Shown here: positions 7,198 through 15,663 of the stretch, in pieces
Layout of the letters: every line of letters starts with the position of its first letter
Numbering within the stretch: position 1 is the stretch's first letter
Source of the DNA: Prevotella sp.
Lineage (GTDB): Bacteria > Bacteroidota > Bacteroidia > Bacteroidales > Bacteroidaceae
Length of the DNA: 42,261 bases
Direction of reading: 5' to 3'
Assembly: GCA_017964785.1 (NCBI GenBank)
Contig: JAGCRH010000112.1
Location: 1-42,261 of the forward strand
Made by a program: the position numbers and the translations under genes
The notes under the pieces: model-generated
Databases searched by the model: none
What the model saw: the letters and a program-made list of their open reading frames with translations, nothing else
What the model was told of the DNA's origin: nothing

Positions 7198-10127
7198 AGA
7201 GTTACTTTCACACCGAGATTATAGAAACGCGTCTGTGGTGCGAAGCCAACGCTCGTCTCCATCAATTTACGGTTCTTGGCAATCGTAAGGAGATCATTTC
7301 CATTCAGATAAATAGAGAGTGCCTTCACCCACTTACCATCAAACATTTCCTTGGGGAAGTCGTAGGTGAGTTGTACCTTTCTGAGGTTGAAGCGGTCGGT
7401 GCTGTAGATCCAGAAGGTAGATGCCTCACCATTGGATGTGGCCACGGTTGTCAGACGGGGGTGCGTAGCGGTAGCAGCCGACGCATCACTCGTCCATCGT
7501 CCGCGTGCATTGACAGAGTACTTGTCATTTCCACTCATAAAGTAGTAAGCATTGTTCTTCAAGCCATAAGCACCGAACTGACCATTGCCCAGCATAAAGA
7601 GTGTCCAGTTCTTGTATTTGAGCGTGAGGTTGACGCCAAGGGTGAAAGGAGACCCGTATGTACCTGATTTACCAAGATCGACCTGGTCTTTGCTGTCGAT
7701 GATGTTATCACCATTGACATCTTCATACTTCAAGTCACCCGGCTGGAGATTGGCACTACCACTAAGTCTTGAAGATGGGAGACCAGCCTTCAAAGTGTAC
7801 TTGCCAGTCTCTGCATTGAAATCAAAGTCGTTAGTCGAATAGAAACCTATGCATTTATAACCTGAGATGGCATCAAGGGCATTGCCCTCATGAATAAGTT
7901 CTCCAAGTGAATTTCGCCAAGTTGCTGATGGATCGACGGTTTCATCATACTTCTTCCATTTCGTCGTAAGATAGGTACCTACAACACCGAGTTGAGCAAA
8001 GACCTGCCCAAACTGTTTCTGGGCTGTGATACTAAAGTCAAGACCCTTGCGGTTCTGTATGTTGTTGTTAAGAGCGGGCTTGAATGAACTGCCACTACCT
8101 TGCAGATGTGAGGGGAATGATGACGGGTTCTGGACAACAAAACCATCCATATCTGTATTGAAGAAGGTAAGGTCAGTGCTTATCAACTTATTGAAGAACG
8201 AGCCGCGCAGACTGACAGACCATTCCTTGCGGTGAATGTAATCGAGGGCCGGGTTGGCACCCGTGGAGGAAACGGTATGGTCGGCTGTTGTACCTTCATT
8301 CCATGAAAAACCAGAACTACTCGAATTTGACCACGTCGCATCGTAGATGAAATACTCATTACTTCCCAAATAGACATCCATATCCTCCCGCAGGTCACTG
8401 TATGAGGCACTGAGCATCAGGTCGTCTACAAAAGTATCTTTCAGTAAACTCTCCTTGGCGATGTTCCAACCAACCGTGAATGAGGGTGAGATGGCTTCAC
8501 GATGACCTTCGGCCAGACGGGCTGAATGGACACCGGCCAAGCCAACCTCGGCAAAGTAACGGCTCATATAGTCGTAACCGGCCTGAAGTCCTAAGTTCGC
8601 ATTGGCATAACGATGGTACGTTCCACTGGCTGTAGTGGTGTACATATTGGCGAGCAATATACCTGTGACATGATGTTTGTTGGCAAAGGTGTGCTCGTAG
8701 TCGAAATGACCATTCCAACTGATGGTCTGGCGATATTTCGTATTTGACATGGTCATACGACCTGTCACGATCTCATCACCCTGCTGGGTCAGGCCTACAA
8801 TGGCATCGCTTCCATTATAGTTACTCCATGTGGGAATAAACACAGCGTATGTGTTGTCGTAAGAAAGGCTGTAGTTAGCAGCATAGTCGATAGAGAACAT
8901 CGTCGTGAATGACAAGCCATTCACAAACTTGTTCATATCATACGTGAAACCCGCATCGAACTGGAACTGACGGCTGACAAGTGTTGTCTTACCACCGAAA
9001 TAACAGTCAGCAATCACATTTGACTGGGTGGTCTTTGTACCTCCAGGGAAATACCTGCCGTCAAGCAGGTTGAGCGACTTGCCAAGCATCGCAAGTGCCT
9101 TGCTGGCATTCGGGTCAACTGTATTTATATCAATCAGGGGCGCAGCATTCTCTGGGAAGTTCGGACGCATGGTGGCAGCCTGGGCCCAGAAGTCGCCCTT
9201 ATTCTTATTCTCATTGTAGAAGGTAGCAGTGGCATTGGCAAAACCCTTGATTACCTTGTTGATGACGAGGTCAACATTACCACGTACGCTGAAACGATCG
9301 GTATAGTTATCTTTTGCCGGACCGAAATTGATGAGGTCTTCTGCGCGATAGTAGTTGATGTTCGTGTAGAAGTGGGCACGCTGACCACCACCTTGAATCT
9401 CCAAGGTTCCCTCAGAGCGGTTATATATCTTTCGGATATACTCGTCAGAATAATAGTTGACGTTGGGATAACGGTAAGGGTTCACACCCGAAGCATGATT
9501 GTAGATATCGACATCGGAGTACTTTTTACCGGATGACAAGTTATCGTTAATGCATGCTTCGTTGTAAAGATTCATGTACTCGGCCGAACCAAGATACTCC
9601 GGGAATTCCTTGGCTACGTGGAAACCTGTGTTGGCATTGGCTTTGATCTGCAGGCCATCCACCTTGCCACGCTTGGTGGTAATCAGAATGGCACCCTTGG
9701 CACCCTTGGCACCATAGAGCACAACAGCCTGAGCCCCCTTCAGGAAAGTAATCTGCTCGATTTCGGAGGGAAGCACATTGTTAGACGGACGCTTCACGCC
9801 GTCAATGATGACGAGCGGCAAATTGTTGTTGTCGTTATTGTCAAGACGGTCGTTGTCCATACCCCAGAGGTTGTTGCCATTCCATCCGCCGACAAGCGCA
9901 TACATATCTTCAAGGCTGCTCTGTGTATAATCCTTCTTCGACAGTTCCTCCATATCGACGTATGAAACACCTCCTAGAAGATGGTCGGCATCCACATCAC
10001 GGAAAGCAACATGGACTTTCTGTTTTACCACCGTAGAGTCTGCGTCGTCAGCCGTCTGGGCATTGACCGTCAGCGGCGATACAGCCAACATGGCAAAGAG
10101 AAATATGTTTATCCTTTTACTTTTCAT
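7194..10127 (-). CDS. SusC/RagA-family TonB-dependent transporter lacking the N-terminal carboxypeptidase-like domain (XusC-like)
   Basis: 977 residues. Signal peptide 1-23 (VNAQ). It lacks the 80-residue carboxypeptidase-regulatory-like domain usual in SusC proteins. After about 20 residues comes KQKVHVAFRDV, where a TonB box is expected, then a plug domain (about 45-155) with LLGGVSYVDM, LPLVIIDGVKRP and the SusC signature GAKGAKGAILITTKRG. The rest is a 22-strand-type barrel ending RFYNLGVKVTL, with a terminal aromatic-rich strand. It would import glycan fragments across the outer membrane with its SusD partner at 5293-7158. Order matches xusC of xylan PULs. Heptad repeats lie in both flanking gaps. 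Confidence 0.92.
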   Translation of the reverse strand: MKSKRINIFLFAMLAVSPLTVNAQTADDADSTVVKQKVHVAFRDVDADHLLGGVSYVDMEELSKKDYTQSSLEDMYALVGGWNGNNLWGMDNDRLDNNDNNNLPLVIIDGVKRPSNNVLPSEIEQITFLKGAQAVVLYGAKGAKGAILITTKRGKVDGLQIKANANTGFHVAKEFPEYLGSAEYMNLYNEACINDNLSSGKKYSDVDIYNHASGVNPYRYPNVNYYSDEYIRKIYNRSEGTLEIQGGGQRAHFYTNINYYRAEDLINFGPAKDNYTDRFSVRGNVDLVINKVIKGFANATATFYNENKNKGDFWAQAATMRPNFPENAAPLIDINTVDPNASKALAMLGKSLNLLDGRYFPGGTKTTQSNVIADCYFGGKTTLVSRQFQFDAGFTYDMNKFVNGLSFTTMFSIDYAANYSLSYDNTYAVFIPTWSNYNGSDAIVGLTQQGDEIVTGRMTMSNTKYRQTISWNGHFDYEHTFANKHHVTGILLANMYTTTASGTYHRYANANLGLQAGYDYMSRYFAEVGLAGVHSARLAEGHREAISPSFTVGWNIAKESLLKDTFVDDLMLSASYSDLREDMDVYLGSNEYFIYDATWSNSSSSGFSWNEGTTADHTVSSTGANPALDYIHRKEWSVSLRGSFFNKLISTDLTFFNTDMDGFVVQNPSSFPSHLQGSGSSFKPALNNNIQNRKGLDFSITAQKQFGQVFAQLGVVGTYLTTKWKKYDETVDPSATWRNSLGELIHEGNALDAISGYKCIGFYSTNDFDFNAETGKYTLKAGLPSSRLSGSANLQPGDLKYEDVNGDNIIDSKDQVDLGKSGTYGSPFTLGVNLTLKYKNWTLFMLGNGQFGAYGLKNNAYYFMSGNDKYSVNARGRWTSDASAATATHPRLTTVATSNGEASTFWIYSTDRFNLRKVQLTYDFPKEMFDGKWVKALSIYLNGNDLLTIAKNRKLMETSVGFAPQTRFYNLGVKVTL

Positions 10128-10138
10128 ATCTTCATTAT

Positions 10139-10166
10139 TTCACTATTCACTATTCACTATTCACTT
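10139..10166. repeat. TTCACTA heptad repeat, four copies, between susD and susC
   Basis: TTCACTA occurs three times in exact tandem (10139-10145, 10146-10152, 10153-10159), followed by TTCACTT (10160-10166). It lies between the upstream susD stop and the susC start at 10127, so the transcript reads repeated (A/T)AGTGAA. The same heptamer reappears inside porV at 36926-36960. Confidence 0.92.
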
Positions 10167-10171
10167 CTATC

Positions 10172-12190
10172 TTACCATCCAGGGTTCTGGGGGAATCCTT
10201 CATAAAGATAAGTATCCTTGTCAGGAAGCGGGAACCAGTAGTGCTTCGATTCCAGACGACGGGTTATCAACTCTTCCTTGCGGAAATTGCCCACCTGTGC
10301 ATCCTTTGGATTATGGGTCTTAAACCACGTATCTTTTTCCAGACGCTCGAACTCATGAGAATATTTCATGGTGTAAGGAGGCTCGGTCAGGAGGAGCCAG
10401 CGCTGAAGGTCATTCCAGCGGAAGCCTTCAAAGGCAAGTTCTACGGCACGCTCACGACGCACCTCATCAATGAAATGTTCCCTGGTGTCCATGAGATTAG
10501 CTTGTACATGTTCCATCGGGTAGTCGTCTGAATTGACACGGTCACGGAGTTTATCGATGGCATCAACAGCAGAAAGTGAAGGACAGTATTCCGGCTTTTC
10601 CTTCAGGCCTGCTACACTTGTTGCGATAGCAGCCCGTGCCTCAGCATACATCAGATAGACATCGGCCAGACGCATATAAGGGAGATATGCTTCAAAAGCA
10701 TAATCCCATTCATACCATTTGTCGCCTTCATTACACTGATGAGGTGTCAACTTCTGGATGAAATAGCCCGAACTACTGCCGTCGGCAACGCCACGCATGG
10801 CACCGCCCGTGTAAAGGGTACAGTATTCATGCTTTTTCTGTTCTGATGTTAAGGCATCCGTGCTGAGCACATAGTGGAAGCCATCAAACACGATATCGTG
10901 ATAGAATCGCGGGTCACGGTCTTTATAAGGATGCTCGGGATCCCAGCCCGACTCAGGATTCAGTACATATACACCATTCCTAACAAGGTAGATGGGCTGT
11001 CCGTTAGCCATACCGTACTGGTCAATGAGGTTGGCAGTAGGATGATGGATGATTTTATCATGCGCCACGAGACCAGCCACCTTAGGACCGAAGATCTTTG
11101 CGTGGTTCCAGTTGGCTGTATTCAGACCAGAACAAATACCGCGGAAGATGGCTTCTGTAGAACCTGGCACCCTCCAACTCTGCTTGACGGTATAGAAAAT
11201 GTCTGAGTAGCAAGTCTCAGCATCCTCATCTTTCTCATGGTCATAGATATTGGTGTATCTGAAATCAGCCAATTTGTAACTGACAGTTCTTCTATTTACC
11301 ATAGTGAGTGCCTTGCCAAGTGCCTCAGCGGCCTTCTGGCAGTAGGCAACATCATAGTCGTAGGTCTTGCCATTAGAACTGGCACCTAACAGTTGGGCGA
11401 CACCACCGTTCTTGGTTTTCTCAAACTCCTTCATGAGCGGAGAACCTGCCCAGAGATAGCACTTGCCGAGATAGCAGAGCGCCATGAACTTGTTGATACG
11501 CAGGTCATTCTTTCCGGCCGTCTGCATACCTGCCAATGTTTCGTCCCAAGCCTGAGGATCGGCAGGAAGAAGATCGTATGCCCGTTGGAAGTCTTCAGCA
11601 CAGCGGTCAGCACATTCCTGGAAAGAAAGACGGGGAAGTTCAGGAATGGCCGCAGCCTCGTATGCTTCATCAATATAGGGAAGACCACCGAAGAAGCACA
11701 TCAGTTCGAAATGCCACCATGCACGGAAGAAATACATCTGTCCGAGCAAGAGGTCGCGCTCCTCGTCTGTACCCACCATAGACTTGATGTTCGCAATACC
11801 CATATTACACTTACGGATACAATACCATGAACTTTTCCAGAGCGAAAATCTGTCACCATTCAGCCAGAACTGGGAGTTGGTTAACCAATCCCGATAGTTG
11901 CCAAGATCTGCCTGATGATCGATGTGCGCATAGCCTTCTGTATTGTGAAGAGCATCGTCACCTAAGTTCCATCCGCTACAATAGTTCACCTTCTCCTTGT
12001 CGGGAACCAAACTATAGATTTCCTCAATATACCCCTGGAAGTTACGATAGTTCTTAAACGCCTCATCTTCTGCCACAATAGACTCAGGATCCTTATCGAG
12101 CCAGTCTTTGCAAGAAGTGAGGGAAGCACTGACAGCCATCAGGAGCAGCGTACCGCACAAGAGGGATTTTATGTTATTATAATATTTCAT
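10172..12190 (-). CDS. SusD/RagB-family outer-membrane lipoprotein (first of the PUL, XusB-like)
   Basis: 672 residues from the ATG at 12190. An in-frame start 8 codons upstream (12214) would add MGLIGLSD, which is coded by a short 9-bp repeat and spoils the signal peptide, so 12190 is preferred. Lipoprotein signal with Cys27 (SLTSC). SusD features: KDWLDKDPESIVAEDEAFKN, the LLLGQMYFFRAWWHFELMCF segment, PYMRLADVYLMYAEARAA and VRRERAVELAFEGFRWNDLQ. It is the surface glycan-binding lid of the susC at 12224-15448, from which it is separated by 33 bp. A xylan-type substrate is inferred from the locus. Confidence 0.93.
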   Translation of the reverse strand: MKYYNNIKSLLCGTLLLMAVSASLTSCKDWLDKDPESIVAEDEAFKNYRNFQGYIEEIYSLVPDKEKVNYCSGWNLGDDALHNTEGYAHIDHQADLGNYRDWLTNSQFWLNGDRFSLWKSSWYCIRKCNMGIANIKSMVGTDEERDLLLGQMYFFRAWWHFELMCFFGGLPYIDEAYEAAAIPELPRLSFQECADRCAEDFQRAYDLLPADPQAWDETLAGMQTAGKNDLRINKFMALCYLGKCYLWAGSPLMKEFEKTKNGGVAQLLGASSNGKTYDYDVAYCQKAAEALGKALTMVNRRTVSYKLADFRYTNIYDHEKDEDAETCYSDIFYTVKQSWRVPGSTEAIFRGICSGLNTANWNHAKIFGPKVAGLVAHDKIIHHPTANLIDQYGMANGQPIYLVRNGVYVLNPESGWDPEHPYKDRDPRFYHDIVFDGFHYVLSTDALTSEQKKHEYCTLYTGGAMRGVADGSSSGYFIQKLTPHQCNEGDKWYEWDYAFEAYLPYMRLADVYLMYAEARAAIATSVAGLKEKPEYCPSLSAVDAIDKLRDRVNSDDYPMEHVQANLMDTREHFIDEVRRERAVELAFEGFRWNDLQRWLLLTEPPYTMKYSHEFERLEKDTWFKTHNPKDAQVGNFRKEELITRRLESKHYWFPLPDKDTYLYEGFPQNPGW

Positions 12191-12193
12191 ATC

Positions 12194-12217
12194 ACTTAAA
12201 CCTATTAAACCCATTCT
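12194..12217. repeat. 9-bp imperfect repeat before the first susD
   Basis: The coding (minus) strand reads GGTTTAATA and GGTTTAAGT back to back, preceded by a decayed copy (GGTAGAATG), just upstream of the ATG at 12190. The repeat covers the alternative upstream start, which supports the shorter reading frame. Confidence 0.6.
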
Positions 12218-12223
12218 ACCTAT

Positions 12224-15200
12224 TTAAATATATAACTTAAATCCGAGGTTATAACGTCTGACTGTGGGGTAAGCACCGCCACCGCCACTCCAACCATAGT
12301 TACTCTCACGGTCATCAGGCATCTTTGTGATGAGGAAGAGGTTATTGCCGTTCAGATAAATCTTCAGGCTTGTGAAACCAAGTTTCTTGATCCAGCCCTT
12401 CGTCCAAGTGTAAGCCACTTCCACATTCTTCAGTCGGAAATAGGAGCCATCGAAGAAATACTGTGTACCGTTGTTGCCACCGGTAGCCTGAGTGTTGAAA
12501 CGCGGCATGACTACTTCTCCGCCTTTTGCTGCAGAACTCCACCAAGTACCCGTATCATATACAGTAAGCAACTGATCCGGGAAAGATGTAAGGGTGACAT
12601 CACGTGTGACACCTGTGACACCATATAACTGGGCGAAGCAGGAGAAACCTTTCCACTCCCAACCGATTGTGGCATTATAGGTGTGCTCTGGGGTTCCCGT
12701 GTAGCCGTATGGAGCCTGATCATTAGTCTGATCAACAACGCCATCACCATTGAAGTCAACGATATAATGGTCACCGATGAGAACCTGCGCATCATTACTC
12801 TGATGTTCCGGTGTACTATAGAGTTCGTCGTAGGTATTGATAAAACCGTTATCGATGTATGACACATACTGTCCCTGTGAATAGCCTTGCGCCTTACGGT
12901 AAGCAGGTATCAGTTCGGGGTCATCCTTCAGTTTAATCTCATTGTGCGCATAGGTGTAGTTGGCATTGACCCAGAAACGCATGCTATTATTCAACACCTT
13001 ATTGAAGCGTACTTCTAATTCGAAACCGGAGTTCTTGATCTTACCCTTGTTGACGTCAGGGGTCTTGGCTGCACCATAATAGGAAGGCACAGAACGGTCA
13101 GTTCCGTAGATAAAGATGTCGTAACGATCGTCACGGAACCAGTCGAAACTACCGGCAAACATACCACCTAAGAAAGCATAGTCAAAACCGATATTCATCT
13201 TCTTGACCGTAGCCCAGCGGAGGTCAGGGTTGGCAATAGTGGCTTCCTTGTAGCCAGTGAACGGGCTGTCGGTACGATCCAGTCCCATCTGGAATTTACT
13301 CATTGCTTCCCAACCTGTCAGGTAGGCCCAACGGTCGCCCGCACTGTCATCACCGATCTCACCATAGGAACCACGGATCTTGAACATATCGATAATCTTC
13401 TTATCTCTCAGCACTTTCATGAATTTCTCGTCGGAGACCATCCAGCCAAGCGCTCCCGAAGCGAAGAATGCGAAACGGTTGTCCGGGGAGAACTTCTGCG
13501 AGCCGTTATAGGCGCCATTGACTTCGGCGAAATACCTGCTCTTATAGTCGTATGTGGTACGGAACACCCAGTCTTCACGACGATTCTCGAGTTCTGAATT
13601 ATAGGCATTATTACGCCGCTTCCAGTTACCCATCAGAGTCACGTTATGGTCGCCGAACTGCCGTCCCCAGAAGAGTTGGAGCGACATTTCCGTAGCACGA
13701 CTTGTACGACTGACGCTACCTGCCTGAGTAGACCAATCTCGCTTTTCATAATAATCGAAACCTGTGTTACTGAATATCTCATTCTCAAAAAGTAACTCAC
13801 CATCCTCAGGGAGTATGTATGCCGTATTGTTCACATGACCACCTCCGGCGGCATTAATACCTCGATCAGCCTCATTAAACTGATTGTCCCAAGAAATCGT
13901 ACCGCGTGCCACAAGTCCTTTTGTGATAAAATCGAGGTTCTGCTCAAGCGCAAAGTCTGTGAATACACGCGTAATGGTACCCAATTCATAACCGGCCGTT
14001 GCAACGTTCATAGGAGAGTTTGCCATGTTAGAGGCAGCCAGTCTGGAATAACCCCAAGCACCATTCGAGAACTTGACCGGGTACACGTTTGGCGGCATAC
14101 GATAAGCACCTGCCCAGTTCTGCTGCTGGAAGAACTCACCGCTATTACCATAATAATAACGTGGATTCTTCTGCTGTGCATTGGAACCTGCCAGATTCAC
14201 CTTGAACTGGGTGGTCTTGGTGATCTGGAAGTCAAGATTTGAACGAACATTCAGACGATTGTATGAATAACCACCTTCATAACCCTGATTGTTTTCCCAA
14301 ATCTTTGTCATATCACCTTCATTCTGGAAGTCGAAGGCCACGAAATATTTAACAGCCTTTGTACCGCCAGAGAAATTGATGTTTGTATTATACGACAAGG
14401 CCGTTTTCCTGAACATCTCCTCCTGCCAGTCAATATTTGGATAGCGCTCAGCCTGACTATAGTCGCCAAGATAAGCACCCTGAGCATTATAGTGAGGCTT
14501 GACAGTATAATCCTGATTGCGGAAATTGTTGATGAACGTCTGTGGACGATAGTACGCCCAAGAGGCGTCACCACTGAGGGCAAGTTCATGCTCAATGACC
14601 TGATTGCGGAGCATATAGCCGTCGTAAGAATCGTATTTACGCGGGAGTTTTGACACAGCCTTTAATGTTGCATTGAAACCGATATCGATTCTGGCCTTGC
14701 CTTCCACACCACGCTTGGTGGTGATCAGAATAACGCCGTTAGCGCCTTCCACGCCATAAACGGCTGTGGCAGAGGCATCTTTCAACACAGAGACTGTTGC
14801 TACGGATGTAACATCCACAGACTTGATCTCACGCTTGACACCATCGACGAGGATCAGAGGCTGAGCATCCTGGTTCCAGGCGGCTGCACCACGGATATAA
14901 ATACGTGGGTCTTCTTCACCCGGCTGACCGGTAGAAGCAATGGTTGCAACACCTGGAAGGTTACCAGTAAGAGCCGCACTGACACTACCGATACCTGCTG
15001 CACGCTCAAGGACTTCACCCGTTGTCTGGGTGATGGCACCCACCACTGAGGCTTTCTTCTGCTGGCCGAAACCGACGACCACCACTTCTTCCAATTCAGT
15101 ATTGTCGGTCAGGGTCACTTTAAAGTCGCGCTGCTTACCAACTTTCATTTCCTTGGTATTCATTCCTACATAGGAAACAACGATTGTCGTCGATTCAGAA

Positions 15201-15448
15201 GGAACACTCAAGGAGAAATTACCATCGAGGTCCGTGATCGTACCCATCGACGTATTTCCCTTTACCACAACGGAGGCACCTATCAGCGCCTCGCCGTTTG
15301 AATCGACAACGGTTCCCTTAATGGCAATGCCGCCCTGCGCCCATATCGTGGTACAGAACGCCATCATCAACAACATGACCGCCACGCGGCGTAGTCGATT
15401 AGCCCCCAAGAGAACAGTTTCGTTCAGTAAAAAACTCAACTGTTTCAT
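12224..15448 (-). CDS. SusC/RagA-family TonB-dependent transporter (XusA-like), first PUL gene
   Basis: 1074 residues from the ATG at 15448; an in-frame ATG at 15481 would add 11 polar residues (MIKAYESKSGK) before the signal sequence. Signal region with RRVAVMLLMMAFCTTIWAQ. Then a carboxypeptidase-D-regulatory-like domain (IKGTVVDSNGEALIGASVV to VVSYVGMNTKEM, about residues 40-105), a TonB box (ELEEVVVVGFG), a plug domain with LPGVATI, RIYIRGAAAW and the SusC signature GVEGANGVILITTKRG, then the barrel ending RRYNLGFKLYI. It takes up glycan fragments with the SusD at 10172-12190. The promoter at 15537-15568 faces the HTCS regulator that presumably controls it. Confidence 0.95.
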   Translation of the reverse strand: MKQLSFLLNETVLLGANRLRRVAVMLLMMAFCTTIWAQGGIAIKGTVVDSNGEALIGASVVVKGNTSMGTITDLDGNFSLSVPSESTTIVVSYVGMNTKEMKVGKQRDFKVTLTDNTELEEVVVVGFGQQKKASVVGAITQTTGEVLERAAGIGSVSAALTGNLPGVATIASTGQPGEEDPRIYIRGAAAWNQDAQPLILVDGVKREIKSVDVTSVATVSVLKDASATAVYGVEGANGVILITTKRGVEGKARIDIGFNATLKAVSKLPRKYDSYDGYMLRNQVIEHELALSGDASWAYYRPQTFINNFRNQDYTVKPHYNAQGAYLGDYSQAERYPNIDWQEEMFRKTALSYNTNINFSGGTKAVKYFVAFDFQNEGDMTKIWENNQGYEGGYSYNRLNVRSNLDFQITKTTQFKVNLAGSNAQQKNPRYYYGNSGEFFQQQNWAGAYRMPPNVYPVKFSNGAWGYSRLAASNMANSPMNVATAGYELGTITRVFTDFALEQNLDFITKGLVARGTISWDNQFNEADRGINAAGGGHVNNTAYILPEDGELLFENEIFSNTGFDYYEKRDWSTQAGSVSRTSRATEMSLQLFWGRQFGDHNVTLMGNWKRRNNAYNSELENRREDWVFRTTYDYKSRYFAEVNGAYNGSQKFSPDNRFAFFASGALGWMVSDEKFMKVLRDKKIIDMFKIRGSYGEIGDDSAGDRWAYLTGWEAMSKFQMGLDRTDSPFTGYKEATIANPDLRWATVKKMNIGFDYAFLGGMFAGSFDWFRDDRYDIFIYGTDRSVPSYYGAAKTPDVNKGKIKNSGFELEVRFNKVLNNSMRFWVNANYTYAHNEIKLKDDPELIPAYRKAQGYSQGQYVSYIDNGFINTYDELYSTPEHQSNDAQVLIGDHYIVDFNGDGVVDQTNDQAPYGYTGTPEHTYNATIGWEWKGFSCFAQLYGVTGVTRDVTLTSFPDQLLTVYDTGTWWSSAAKGGEVVMPRFNTQATGGNNGTQYFFDGSYFRLKNVEVAYTWTKGWIKKLGFTSLKIYLNGNNLFLITKMPDDRESNYGWSGGGGAYPTVRRYNLGFKLYI

Positions 15449-15536
15449 CTTGCCTGATTTAGATTCATACGCTTTAATCATTAAAATTGATTAGGCTATT
15501 TGTAAAATATACATTAAATAATATCAAAAATCGGTG

Positions 15537-15568
15537 CAAAGGTAAGGGTTTTTTGCATAATTAACAAA
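15537..15568 (-). promoter_or_regulatory. Predicted promoter of the PUL operon
   Basis: On the minus strand a TTTG (15568-15565) is followed 20 bp later by TACCTTTG (15544-15537). This fits the Bacteroidota vegetative consensus TTTG / TAnnTTTG. Transcription would begin near 15530 and give a leader of about 80 nt to the susC start at 15448. Confidence 0.72.
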
Positions 15569-15575
15569 AAAACGA

Positions 15576-15602
15576 GTAACATTTTCTTTATTTTAGGTAA
15601 CA
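15576..15602. promoter_or_regulatory. Candidate HTCS operator: GTAACA direct repeats
   Basis: GTAACA occurs at 15576-15581 and 15597-15602, 21 bp apart start to start (two helical turns), just upstream of the susC -33 element. A weaker copy (TTAACA, 15561-15566) overlaps that element. The right-hand repeat ends 5 bp before the -33 box of the divergent regulator. AraC-type domains bind direct repeats in such places; binding here is inferred. Confidence 0.4.
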
Positions 15603-15607
15603 AATTG

Positions 15608-15636
15608 TTTGTTTTTAAAAAAAAACAGTATCTTTG
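15608..15636 (+). promoter_or_regulatory. Predicted promoter of the HTCS gene
   Basis: TTTG at 15608-15611 and TATCTTTG at 15629-15636 are separated by 17 bp and match the Bacteroidota TTTG / TAnnTTTG pattern. The upstream TTG start candidate (15634) lies inside the -7 box, so the coding region must begin at the ATG at 15664. Confidence 0.72.
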
Positions 15637-15663
15637 CATCGATTTTGTAATATACTAAAACAA

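Noticed and set aside
10139-10166. Tandem repeats as a CRISPR array
   Set aside because: Units are 7 bp with no spacers and no cas genes nearby.
15634-15663. TTG start 10 codons upstream for the HTCS gene
   Set aside because: It lies inside the TATCTTTG promoter box; the ATG at 15664 gives a proper anchor sequence.
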